NCBI RefSeq assembly: GCF_030253575.1
Contig: NC_080563.1
Span: forward strand, 34,023,001-34,087,000
Direction of reading: 5' to 3'
DNA: 64,000 bases
Source of the DNA: Rhododendron vialii
Lineage: Eukaryota > Streptophyta > Magnoliopsida > Ericales > Ericaceae
A program made the translations under genes and the position numbers. Below, one piece after another: positions 32,415 through 41,745 of this stretch. Under the pieces are notes generated by a model. The model was not told the DNA's origin. It searched no databases and saw only the letters and a list, made by a program, of their open reading frames with translations. How positions within the stretch are numbered: the stretch's first letter is position 1; each line of letters starts with the position of its first letter.

Positions 32415-34133
32415 TCATATGATTAGGGTTTTAACTAAACTGGTGAAATTGTAGACATTTGGTCCTTGGGCTATCAAAGCCGCATATTGAATTTCAAAAT
32501 CTCTTTTGTATGCTTCTACAATTCCTTTTGCTGTTTCTCCTAAAAATGATTCGCAATATGACCACATCTCTGCTGAAGAGTGCCAATTGGTCATTTCTAA
32601 AAGTTTTCTTACTAAGGCTTGTTCCCATCTGTCTATTACTGCTTTATGAAACTGAGGATCAAATGCTGCAATGTCTAGCATTAATCCCGTGCCTGCTCGT
32701 GCCATGAGGGTTATATCTCTATCTACTGGTAACCTTTTTCCATAGGTTCTGAATTCTAGTTCTTGAGCTGATGGCTCAATTCTAGACCTGCTAATTGGAA
32801 TGTTTCCCATTTCGTATACTTGATTTGGGAGTACTGGTGGATTATTGTCATATGTCTCCATTTTGACTTCTACCATATGACTTTCTGTGTTTTCTACTGG
32901 TGGTTGGTAATATTTAGATCTAGGGTCTGAGTGGCAAAACATATCTTCAACTGAGAGATTGTTTTCCCTGCTGGTATCATATTCTAAAAATTTTTCTTCT
33001 AAGACAAATATATTATTCTCTATTAAATATTGTCTTTGAAAACTATCTTCTATTTCTGGATGTTCACACTCAAGTTTTTGAGTATAATATCCTTCCAAAA
33101 TTTGATAATCATAATAATCTAAATCTAGTCTATAAACTGGTTCTAGGAGTTCTCTTAACCTGATTATGTCAGATTCACTAAATTTAAATAACTGATCTAG
33201 AGTAAACTGAGTTTGTTCATATGCCATATAAATGTGTTCTGTTTCTATTTCTGACTGAATAGAACTGCTTACATCTGAATGTCTACCGGCGGGAGTATAA
33301 TCGCTAAATCTGAGATTAACTTCTCCTGAACTCGTGGTATAAAAACTATTACTATTGGGTTTAAGCTGTGTTTTTGGAACTAAATTAGTGACTTTCCATT
33401 CAAGTCCGGCTAACATCTCTGAGTCTCGTTTTTTAGCTTCTATTACTTGAATTCCTCTAGTGCCTAAAGCTTTCAAATATTGATCTGTTCTGAGCTTGTA
33501 TTTGGTGCTACTGTGATTGCTTAATTTTCCTATAAAACTTACACATGCTAAAAGGTTCTGCGAATTAGGGATCATATGATATCCCATTGCTTTAATCCCT
33601 ATTCTTATATGCTGGTAAAACTCATCTAGAGTTACCTGAAAACCTGGTGTGCAATAAACAATCTGGCAGTTGTTGTTCATGTCTAATTCCATGCTTCCTA
33701 TCAGGGCTTGCTCTTGATTTGTAAATCTATTGTCAAATATCATGACTAACACTTTAGTTCCTAAATCTTGTCTAGCTAATCCTTTGATTCCTACGGTGAT
33801 TAATCCTAGGTGTATGAGTCCTAATCTTAACTTCTTTAGCTTATTAAAGCTTTCTTGAGTGATTATTTCTAAGACTTCTGTCTGGTCTTCTGTTATTACG
33901 CTGATTGGCTTTTCTTGATAACTGGTGTAAGTTCTAACTCCTCTATTGAAGAAATTCTGTGATTCGTATAAAACCTCTGGATCTAATATCTCTAGACTGT
34001 GATTCCTAAATCTATCTAGTTGTATATCTGGATCTATGATTCTTTCAATTCTATTTTCTTCTATTGGCTGTTTTCCAAATACTCTATTAAATAAAGGAAT
34101 TCCACTGACCTTGGTCTTACTGCTGGATGCCAT
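32415..34133 (-). CDS. pararetroviral polyprotein, upstream part: movement protein and capsid N-terminus
   Basis: A frame of 572 residues. Its start ATG overlaps the ORF2 stop as TAATG at 34133, a compact junction typical of badna-like genomes. Residues of about 65-270 match a 30K-superfamily movement protein (core LRLGLIHLGLITVGIKGLAR, then VMIFDNRF), used for plasmodesmatal transport. The middle is acidic and poorly conserved, and the C-terminal 100 residues enter the capsid region. The frame ends at a TGA (32415-32417) in the middle of the capsid. The frame stays open and protein-like beyond it, so the stop is almost certainly a disabling mutation and not the natural end. Confidence 0.85.
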   Translation of the reverse strand: MASSSKTKVSGIPLFNRVFGKQPIEENRIERIIDPDIQLDRFRNHSLEILDPEVLYESQNFFNRGVRTYTSYQEKPISVITEDQTEVLEIITQESFNKLKKLRLGLIHLGLITVGIKGLARQDLGTKVLVMIFDNRFTNQEQALIGSMELDMNNNCQIVYCTPGFQVTLDEFYQHIRIGIKAMGYHMIPNSQNLLACVSFIGKLSNHSSTKYKLRTDQYLKALGTRGIQVIEAKKRDSEMLAGLEWKVTNLVPKTQLKPNSNSFYTTSSGEVNLRFSDYTPAGRHSDVSSSIQSEIETEHIYMAYEQTQFTLDQLFKFSESDIIRLRELLEPVYRLDLDYYDYQILEGYYTQKLECEHPEIEDSFQRQYLIENNIFVLEEKFLEYDTSRENNLSVEDMFCHSDPRSKYYQPPVENTESHMVEVKMETYDNNPPVLPNQVYEMGNIPISRSRIEPSAQELEFRTYGKRLPVDRDITLMARAGTGLMLDIAAFDPQFHKAVIDRWEQALVRKLLEMTNWHSSAEMWSYCESFLGETAKGIVEAYKRDFEIQYAALIAQGPNVYNFTSLVKTLII

Positions 34134-34552
34134 TACTGAGTTCCTGAAGATTGAGGGATTTCTAGTCCCTTTCTTTTGTTTGGATCTGGGGTGCCAAATA
34201 TATTGTAATAAAAGGTATTGTTCTGTAGAGATCTACTGGATTTTTTAGGTTCTAAGTGTCCGGTCGAGGACGAGATACTAATCTGGTTTATTTTAGAGGT
34301 TAAAGCTTCTAAAGCATTCCCTTCTTGAAGCTTATCTATCCTAGTAGATAACTGGTCTATCTTTTCTGATGTTTCTGCTAATCTATGACTAAGACTAATT
34401 AGAAGTTCTATGATAGTATTATTTTGCTTAATAACTACCTCGTCTGTTTTTCCTGTTGGTTTGAAACTGGACAATCCAATAGGGTCAGATTGAATTTTTC
34501 CTGAGTTTTCTAACGCAATTCTATAAAATAAACTATCACGATTATTCTCCAT
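34133..34552 (-). CDS. pararetroviral ORF2, small coiled-coil protein
   Basis: A 139-residue frame that overlaps the end of ORF1 by 11 nt and shares the TAATG junction with the polyprotein. A central heptad-like segment (LISLSHRLAETSEKIDQLSTRI, about residues 49-72) suggests a coiled coil. The C-terminus is basic with Pro and Gly (FGTPDPNKRKG). By position and size it corresponds to badnavirus ORF2 / virion-associated proteins, which bind nucleic acid and virions. The sequence alone does not establish this. Confidence 0.7.
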   Translation of the reverse strand: MENNRDSLFYRIALENSGKIQSDPIGLSSFKPTGKTDEVVIKQNNTIIELLISLSHRLAETSEKIDQLSTRIDKLQEGNALEALTSKINQISISSSTGHLEPKKSSRSLQNNTFYYNIFGTPDPNKRKGLEIPQSSGTQ

Positions 34553-35108
34553 TTGCTAATTTCTTTACTTCTTCCAAAAGAATCTCCATCTTCTGGAGTT
34601 TCTCGTCTATTTCTCTTCTAATTTCAACTGAGCTCTGTTTTATTCTGTCTACTTCAACTCTGAGGTCTTTAACTAAATTTCTAATCTCTGTTTCAATATC
34701 TTTTGGCTGAGTAGTATCTAATTTACTGATTAAATCTATTATATCTTGCTTGCAAGGCAATTTATCTGATATAACTAACTGTTTTTCTTCTAATTTATTT
34801 ATTCTTTTAAGTATTTCTGAATGTAAATCCTTAAAGTAATCTAAATTTTCTAATTGCTTGTGAGGCTTAGATCTACTAATTTTTTCTAAAATCTGAGTAG
34901 TTTGGCCAAGAGATTTTTCTGAAAATTCTTCAAACTGCTTTCTGGTTATTATATTTCTTTTTTCCTCCAAACTGATTTTCTTTTCTAAATCACAACTAAG
35001 CTGTTCTACTAACTGAAAACCTGTTTTAATCTGAATATAATGTCTAGACTGTTGAGATCTGATTTCACTTAAACTAGGACTAATAACTTTTAAAAGTTCT
35101 TCAATCAT
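34542..35108 (-). CDS. pararetroviral ORF1, coiled-coil protein
   Basis: A 188-residue intact frame and the first ORF after the primer-binding site, about 110 nt downstream of it. It is almost entirely predicted helical and coiled-coil, with repeated heptads and no catalytic motif. Position and size parallel ORF1 of badnaviruses and tungroviruses, whose role is poorly known and possibly virion-associated. Its overlap with ORF2 suggests leaky scanning or reinitiation. Confidence 0.7.
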   Translation of the reverse strand: MIEELLKVISPSLSEIRSQQSRHYIQIKTGFQLVEQLSCDLEKKISLEEKRNIITRKQFEEFSEKSLGQTTQILEKISRSKPHKQLENLDYFKDLHSEILKRINKLEEKQLVISDKLPCKQDIIDLISKLDTTQPKDIETEIRNLVKDLRVEVDRIKQSSVEIRREIDEKLQKMEILLEEVKKLANGE

Positions 35109-35218
35109 AAAACTAAATTAATTCGAAAATAAATATTATACTAAACAATTTTACGAAAACTAAACAATAATAACGATGATAGATAATCTGGCTACTTGAA
35201 TTAACAAATAGTACTGTA

Positions 35219-35231
35219 GGCTCTGATACCA
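35219..35231 (-). other. pararetroviral tRNA-Met primer-binding site
   Basis: Minus-strand TGGTATCAGAGCC, complementary to the 3' end of plant initiator tRNA-Met. Caulimovirids prime minus-strand DNA synthesis here, and by convention this marks genome position 1. It lies about 110 bp upstream of ORF1. Another 240 bp of AT-rich, leader-like sequence lies beyond it. Confidence 0.85.
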
Positions 35232-35531
35232 ATTTTGGGCTGGGGTACTGTATAAACTGTGTAAAGATAAATGCGGAAATAAATGCGGAATGAGGATTGA
35301 CAACGTAGAATAACCTAGAAGGTCCTAACTGTGAATATCTAAAAATTCTGGAGAAGTGTACCCAAGGTACTGTTATTAGTTTTAAAACTACTGGAAATGT
35401 TGGTCTGTAATGTAATTGTTATTCTACTTTACACATAAGGTCAGGAAGAGTATCGGGTTTTTGGTCATTACTGATAGCATTTCTGTTTGATATATTGGTC
35501 AGCATTTGCCTTTTGAAAAACAGAAATGATT

Positions 35532-35772
35532 CGTGCACAGCAAGCTGTGCACAGCAGCCTTTTTCTTTAGCCTCGGGTCACATAAAAATGATCGGAGCCG
35601 CTCGTTTTGTTCAAAATATGTCGTTTAAGGTCTCTGTAAAAAATGAGCTTCGTTCGATATCGTTAGAGGCGTTAATAAAACACCTAAAATCACTTCAGAA
35701 TTTAGGCTCCGATCATCTTTGTGCGACCCGGGGCGGAAGAAAAAGACTGCTGTGCACAGCAGTCTGTGCATG
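35532..35772. mobile_element. hairpin MITE next to the pararetrovirus 5' end
   Basis: About 75-bp inverted arms. The left arm starts CGTGCACAGCAAGCTGTGCA and the right arm, reverse-complemented, starts CATGCACAGACTGCTGTGCA. Both continue into CTTTTTCTT, CGGGTC.CA and ATGATCGGAGCC. The interior holds GTAAAAAATGAGCT, related to hairpin MITE 4. Confidence 0.85.
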
Positions 35773-35776
35773 TAGC

Positions 35777-36248
35777 ACAGCTCTTTGAAAAATTAGCAAA
35801 AATGAAAAGATTAAATTGAACATCTACACATATAGAATTGAGCTCTTTTTCCGCTATGTGCACTCGGTTTTTTGTTTTAAAATTATTTTCCGTGCGGGAC
35901 TTGTAGTGGGCCTTTAGTGACCGTCGGTATCCCGTTGTTATGTGTACCGTCGGTACCTACAGCAAAATATGTCTTTTATTACATAATTCAAATTTAAAAA
36001 AAGAAAAAGAAAAGCAAGACAACCATAAAATTCAAATTGCATCAATATTTGAGATCTGATTCCATTTTTACATAACACCGTACTGTGCGTGAACCCCACA
36101 CCTGATCATGTGTTTCAACTGGTACATAACTTCACACATCATGTGAATGTACATGTGAAGTGTTTGGTTTTACATTCTCCGTTACCCAATAACAACTTTG
36201 ATTTGTGACTGTACTTCTGAAGAATTCCGACAATGGTCTCAAATTTGA
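35777..36248. other. intergenic between the MITE and the tetraspanin 3' end
   Basis: AT-rich. Probably includes the 3' UTR of the minus-strand tetraspanin gene. No ORF of note. Confidence 0.4.
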
Positions 36249-36699
36249 TCATGCCGTTACATAAGCAGACTCAATAGTCCTGTTACGTCGTCGGTTGTTA
36301 TCCATTTCAATTCCGTAAGAACAACCAAAGCTGATAATCCATACCGCGACTGCAGACATTATTATACCTCCTCTCATGTACCATTTGAATGACAAGTCGT
36401 TGATATAGGAAGCTTTGCAGGTATCGCAACTATAGCACAACCTCCCTTTTTCGTTGCTCCACATCTGACAATTTGCATCATTAGAATACAGTCCAGCTTC
36501 TGGGATCAGCCATGTTTGATTCTTCAGTTGAAAACCGCAGTAAATGGGCGGTTTACAGCAACCTCCCTGTAGAGAGAAAAGAAGAAGAAAATATGAATGA
36601 CGAGATTTGAATGAAATATAGCCCACGAACCATCCGTTGGGCATCCAAAACTCGTCCCAAGTTATCAAACTGATCCATATAATATGCACCCCATATTAG

Positions 36700-37132
36700 A
36701 TTGTTAACTATCGACTCATTTCTCAACGTGTAGCCAGACCCTCCTCCATAAGTGGGCTAAATACGTGTAAATATTTTAACATTAGGTACAAGGATGGGAC
36801 CAGGGGGGTCTAGTAGCGGCGATCGCCACGACAAGAATTTTAGAAAATGCAATTATTATATGTAAAAAAAAAATTATGCCCAACTTATATAGTTTCGCCA
36901 CTACTAGATTTTCTTAGTATACATTTCGCCACTGCTAGGGTAAAATCCTGGTTCCGTCCTTGATTAGGTAGGTGGTGAGGTTCGAACACAAGATCTATTG
37001 CCTGCTCTGATACCATATTAGATTGTTAACTACCAATGCCATTCAAAAAAAAGATTATTAACCACCAACTCATCTAAAAGCTTAAGTTGTTACAGAGATC
37101 AAGGGTCAACTTTATTATTTACACATTCAACA
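36700..37132 (-). mobile_element. TRIM-like LTR element remnant in the tetraspanin intron
   Basis: On the minus strand, an LTR-like block starts TGTTGAATGTGTAAATAATA (37132) and ends GTTAACAATCTAATA (about 37016). It is followed directly by the primer site TGGTATCAGAGC (37015-37004). A second copy of the LTR end (AGTTAACAATCTAATATGG) lies near 36697-36715. The internal part is about 280 bp and has no coding capacity, as in terminal-repeat retrotransposons in miniature. Confidence 0.55.
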
Positions 37133-38397
37133 CCCCAGAACCAAACCATTACATGAAACGGAGAGAGGAGGGTGAAATAAACAGCAAAATGCCAAAAAAA
37201 CCAAGGGGGAATTAATAGTTATAGAGGCAACTTTTAAGACGGGATCCTCGATAAATTTCAAAAGAAAATTGCGATGAAACTTACTTGAAAAAAAGAGAGA
37301 AGAAAACAAGATTTGAAGAAACCGAGGTTTTGCATGGTATCTCCTAACAAATAAAACTGCACAAAAGGAACGATTTGCCATGGTTGAAGCATAGCTCAGA
37401 ATAAGCCTCGTGAAGGTGAACAAAGCAAGAGTGAACAAAATTGAACTAGATTCAAATTATTAGATACACACCAATTTCGATTGATATTTACAAATCAAGA
37501 AACTGATAAACGATAATCAATGTACACTCCTTGAATTTACACCATTTCGCATAAAAAGTGTTACAACGTTTAAATAGAAAATCATAATGCTTATGTAAAA
37601 TTTCATGCCAATTGCTTAAATGTTCATATTGTCGAGATAAAACCATAACGTCGGTAGGAAAAATTTACACGAAAAAGGAACAATCTTACCAGTTCGATCA
37701 AAAACAATTCTCAAAGAAGGGCATGCATTTGATCATTTGCTGAGAATGGATTTTGTGGACTGCATCTGTTTTTTTTTTTTTTTTTGCCTGGATCTGATAT
37801 GGGTTTATTGGTGTACATTTGGGTGGGTGGTGTTTGCCAACTTCCCAATTTTACCCATTCGGGTTTTAGCTTTGCTAGCTAGTCGGAGAGAATTCTTTGC
37901 CAACCTAGCTAGGTGGAATATTTTCTTGGTGATGATGCTTTAATTAATTTGTTGCTATTTTCTCTTTTAACTCGTTTTACTTTGTGTTTTCAAATTAATA
38001 AAATCTTTTCTTTAGATCAACAAAGAAAATCCTCAAAAAATTTGCCTGATAAAAATATTTTCAATTTTTCTAGGTAAATCAATGTTATAAACATATTCAA
38101 TATAGCAAGCCCATCACAGCTATCTCGATACAACCTGCTCAATATGTAAATCACCGAACAAAAAATTAGAAAAAACGTACAACACGATCAATAATTATAA
38201 AGAAATAATAATCATATTCATTTATGCTGACAAATTGAATTAAAAGAGAGGCAGAACGAACCTGAAAAAGATCTTCCTTGTCAAAATTCTCACAAATTTT
38301 TCTGTCAATGATACATTTCTGGAAGACATGCCAGTCATTGTCCTTCAAAAGAAACGTTTGTGCCCACGACGGATAAGTCTCGAGACAATAATACTCC

Positions 38398-38712
38398 TGT
38401 TGGGAATGCCTTGTATTCTTTAGTCCCACATTGGTTAATTATGTTGTTCCCGTTTTTGTAGCCTATTATAAATAAGGCTTTTGGGGTACTTCTAGAAATT
38501 ATCTTTTGGGCTTTCATATTGTGGCCTTTCTAGAGTTACGGATTATAGCCGGCTCTTTGTATCTCTTCTTCACGTTGGTTAGTGAATCCTCTCTCTCCTC
38601 GCCCGTGGACGTACCCATCTTGGGGAACCACGTATATCTTGTGTCTTTGTGATTTCTTGTTTAGTTTTCAATTTCTCGTTCTTAGCTTGCATTCATAGCG
38701 TTCGTTACAACA
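38398..38712 (+). repeat. left LTR of the copia derivative
   Basis: 315 bp with TG...CA termini. Contains a possible TATA box (TATTATAAATAAGG, about 38463). No difference seen from the right LTR. Confidence 0.93.
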
Positions 38713-38991
38713 AACTGGTATCAGAGAGGACTAAGCATATCGATGTCAGGTATCACTTCGTTCGGGATATCATCTCACAGAAGCAAGTTGAGGTGAAGAA
38801 AGTGGGTACGGCAGATAACCCAGCAGATATGTTGACTAAACCGGTTCCGGTTGCCAAGTTCAAGCATTGCTTGGGCTTGCTTGGTATTTGCAGTTGATCG
38901 CCCCTCGGGGGCATTTGGCGAGTGAGAGGTTAGAAGGGGATAGCTATATTTGGTGATTTGGTTCAGTGGAATTCAAGTCAAGGTGGAGAAT

Positions 38992-39306
38992 TGTTGGGAA
39001 TGCCTTGTATTCTTTAGTCCCACATTGGTTAATTATGTTGTTCCCGTTTTTGTAGCCTATTATAAATAAGGCTTTTGGGGTACTTCTAGAAATTATCTTT
39101 TGGGCTTTCATATTGTGGCCTTTCTAGAGTTACGGATTATAGCCGGCTCTTTGTATCTCTTCTTCACGTTGGTTAGTGAATCCTCTCTCTCCTCGCCCGT
39201 GGACGTACCCATCTTGGGGAACCACGTATATCTTGTGTCTTTGTGATTTCTTGTTTAGTTTTCAATTTCTCGTTCTTAGCTTGCATTCATAGCGTTCGTT
39301 ACAACA
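38992..39306 (+). repeat. right LTR of the copia derivative
   Basis: 315 bp, same sequence as the left LTR. It ends ACAACA directly before the ACTCC duplication. Confidence 0.93.
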
Positions 39307-39734
39307 ACTCCTCTATTGTTTTGGAATCATTAGATTCGGTTCCTCCTTTGATGATATTCCCACTCGCCACAAGAATCACCGCGATGGTAACCAGCAGCAA
39401 TGCCATGCAAGTACTTTGGAGGGCAGTCACCCTCCATGCAAGGCTAAGCGTTCCCACGAGGAAAAGAGTAAACAGGAACAACCCAAGTGCCAAATCCCAA
39501 TCCAAATGAGCGTTGGTACAATCGGGATCAAAACTGAAGAACATAATAGCTGTTTTCACAAGAAAGTATCCAGTAAAGACCATCGGCGTGACGCTCACGA
39601 CGACAAAGAACATGTGAACGCTTTGCACTTCTTCTGTGGTCATGGTCGCCATCAGCGAAAACGAAAAGCAATAAGATGAGGTTATGTGGAGAGAGGAATG
39701 GAAATTGAGGAATTTCAACATTCTGGAGCAGTGG

Positions 39735-39742
39735 CTTTATAG
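39735..39742 (-). promoter_or_regulatory. TATA box of the tetraspanin gene
   Basis: CTATAAAG on the minus strand, about 85 bp upstream of the ATG at 39652, a reasonable core-promoter distance. No other candidate is closer. Confidence 0.45.
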
Positions 39743-40500
39743 GGTTTTCCAAACATTCTTAATTGAGGGTGTCCAAAATTTGCATTGACAGATTTGAAAC
39801 GCAATTCAAGCTGGACCCATATTTTATGGGCTAATATGTTGTACCTTTTTGGTCTTTGTCATCGAAAGCAAGAAAATAGTAAGTTATCTTTTGGATTTGG
39901 TCTTTTAAACAAGTTTGACATGCTATAAATATCTACGGTTGACGATTACAGTTTAATCTTATTTATTGATTGATGATGCCAGCTACAATATTTGTTGTTG
40001 TTTGAACTTATTTGGCTTCGGTTATATGATTGTTAGTTAGCCAAGAGTGGTGAATTACCGCGATACATTTTGGAATAACATGCAAGGACGGACGGACGCA
40101 TGACTTTCATATTGGGTAGGCGAATATTAAATATTGTTATCACCTATAATAGGTGTTGAGTTTAGAAGTATAAAAGTACTAGTATTATTTTATTGGTCCA
40201 ACAACCACTTGTACAATAGTTTACACAAATGCACGCTTACAAAGGAGCACATTATTTCTTTTCATATAAAGCCATCCACCTTTCCAATGAACAACTATAT
40301 ATGATTATTTTCGATCAACAGCCCACATTCTCTTTTGAGAATTTTTCTAAAAAATATATTTTCATCTTCATATCTCCAGATATTATAGAACTTCTCACAC
40401 AAGTCTAGCATATAGTACCACTATTCTGAAACTCTCTTACTTCTTTCTAGAACCTTTGAGAAAGATATAGAACATTCTCCAACATTTTAGGCCGTTCTAA
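39743..40500. other. intergenic, no gene recognised
   Basis: AT-rich 5' flank of the tetraspanin gene. No ORF or repeat structure stands out. Confidence 0.35.
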
Positions 40501-41745
40501 AATAGTTTAGATTATTCTCTATGCTCCAAGTCTTTCTGCTAATCTTTCATTCCCTTCTGCTCTTCTAGTTGCGCTTACTTTCTTGGAGCTAATTGTCTTC
40601 AATTCTGAAGAAGTTTGCTTGGTAACATTCACTGGTGCTGCTATCGGATGTTGATGAATATGATGTTTTGTTTCTGTGGCTGCTGGTTTGGTCTTATTTT
40701 TGCTATGATCCCTACCTTTTAGCCTGCTACTCTTCAACTCCAATCTTTTGGAGAGCTAAGGGCTTTGTTATGGCTTGTTTTTCTTGGTTTGAGGATAGTT
40801 GTTAATGCTCTTTCAACTCCAATTTCTTGGAGGGGCTGTGTTTCTGGCTTGTTTTAGTCTTCCTTTGAGGCCAATAGTTATTCAATTAATGCTGCTGTTA
40901 TGAATGGAGTATTGGGATATTGCAGCTCTAGGTTTTTGCTTGATGTAATATGAGCTAGTCTCATTGCACCACTTTTCAACTCACCTGGGAGGGCTAAGAG
41001 TCTTTGGGGTTCCTGCTAGCTCTCTGCTGATCCTTTTTTTTTGCTCGACAAACGAAACTTTTATATCACTCGAAAGGATACATCGAGCTGGCTCGAACAC
41101 AATAAGATTACACACTTACTAGTTCGAACAAGAAAAAAGAACTAAAACAAAACCCTCCAACAGAAAGTTGGAGGTGTCTTCTGCTGTGGGAGGGCTGCCT
41201 GCATTTGCTGCTTTATTTCATTGTTGATTCCCTATCTTTGGTCATATATGGTTGAAACTTTATCATGTCCTAAATTTGGAATTGTGTAATGTTGCTCTCC
41301 AGCCGATATTGATATTTTGACTAAAAGATTTCTATATTAATGTTGTTTCTATCACTGATGTTTTGGTGGAGTTGTTGCTCTGATGCTGCTAATGCTTCTT
41401 AAGTTCTTATCTCTCCCAACTGATTTTTGTCAATCACTATAAAGATTTGAAGCTTTCTGATGCAAGCTAATATTGGAATGTGATCCTGCTCGTATTCTGG
41501 TCCATATTGATCAACTGCTCAAGGATTGTTATTGGGAGATGTTATCTTGCTTTACTTAGCGTTTGGATGATTCCACCTACCCTTTGTCGCTTCATTCAAT
41601 TTCTCGTTGGATGTATCTTTTTTTTCTTTTGACTTTCTTTTGGCCTACTCTTTGGTTCAAGTTTCTTCCATGTTCTTAGAGTTTGATCGTCTCAATGTAC
41701 CATTTGTCGAGTATTAATAAAACTTTGTTGCTTATAAAAAAACAC
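40500..41745 (+). mobile_element. LINE 3'-region remnant with a nested LINE fragment
   Basis: The end (about 41590-41745) matches the 3' tails at 42240-42375 and 43677-43729. The order is a GTTGGATGTA-type segment, TTTTTTGGCC, GTCTCAATGTACCATTTG, AATAAAACTTTGTTGC, then poly-A. An opposite-strand fragment with a poly-T start interrupts it at about 41033-41172. The extent to the left is a guess from composition. No reverse transcriptase frame remains. Confidence 0.45.

Larger units (their letters stand above)
25790..35480 (-). mobile_element. endogenous pararetrovirus (Caulimoviridae), near-complete single copy
   Basis: A minus-strand provirus-like insert of about 9.7 kb. In transcription order it has a tRNA-Met primer-binding site, ORF1, ORF2, a polyprotein frame (movement protein, capsid, zinc knuckle, protease, RT, RNase H), a transactivator-like ORF4, a TATA-box promoter, and a long leader-like tail with a small ORF. 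There is no integrase and there are no LTRs, as expected for Caulimoviridae, which integrate passively. The polyprotein carries the C-X2-C-X11-C-X2-C-X4-C-X2-C motif typical of badnaviruses and tungroviruses, but the extra ORF4 is not standard for those genera. Exactly two stop codons interrupt the large frames. Ends are approximate: no terminal duplication was found, and a MITE begins 50 bp beyond the right end. Confidence 0.9.
38393..39311 (+). mobile_element. copia-type LTR retrotransposon, internally deleted, with 5-bp target duplication
   Basis: LTR1 38398-38712 and LTR2 38992-39306 are 315 bp each and read as identical. Both start TGTTGGGAATGCC and end GTTACAACA. They are flanked by ACTCC at 38393-38397 and 39307-39311. 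The 279-bp interior holds a tRNA-Met primer site (TGGTATCAGAG from 38716), the end of a copia RNase H frame (from about 38731: TKHIDVRYHF, VGTADNPADMLTKPV, stop at about 38897) and a polypurine tract (AAGGTGGAGAATTG). Almost all of gag-pol is missing, so it must have been mobilised in trans. Identical LTRs imply recent insertion. Confidence 0.95.
36249..39652 (-). pseudogene. plant tetraspanin, coding exon 1 interrupted by a copia element
   Basis: Host-gene exons in transcription order: exon 1 in two pieces, 39652-39307 and 38392-38262 (split by a 909-bp retroelement plus its 5-bp duplication), then exon 2, 36566-36249. Ignoring the insertion the phases agree and imply about 264 residues, normal for plant tetraspanins. 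Exon 1 encodes three hydrophobic segments (about residues 14-39, 53-74 and 81-99) and the start of the large extracellular loop, with WHVFQKCIID. Exon 2 starts with the plant-specific GGCCKPP motif, has further loop cysteines (CYSCDTCKA) and the fourth membrane helix, and ends in a short basic tail. Tetraspanins organise membrane microdomains. With the element in place, translation from the ATG stops inside the LTR right after SKTIEELL, before most of the loop. So this copy is probably null unless the insertion is spliced out. Confidence 0.85.

Noticed and set aside
32415..32417. TGA in the pararetroviral capsid as programmed readthrough
   Set aside because: It lies inside the capsid domain, not at a domain boundary, and I see no readthrough context. 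A disabling mutation is simpler.
37127..37438. 103-residue minus-strand frame in the tetraspanin intron
   Set aside because: It overlaps the TRIM-like remnant and intron sequence. Hydrophobic but without tetraspanin or other motif.
38649..38897. 82-residue plus-strand open frame as a host gene
   Set aside because: It runs from LTR sequence into the residual copia RNase H tail, so it is part of the retroelement.
40519..40743. 74-residue Lys/Ser-rich minus-strand frame
   Set aside because: Lies in LINE-like remnant sequence. No family recognised and no transcript evidence.
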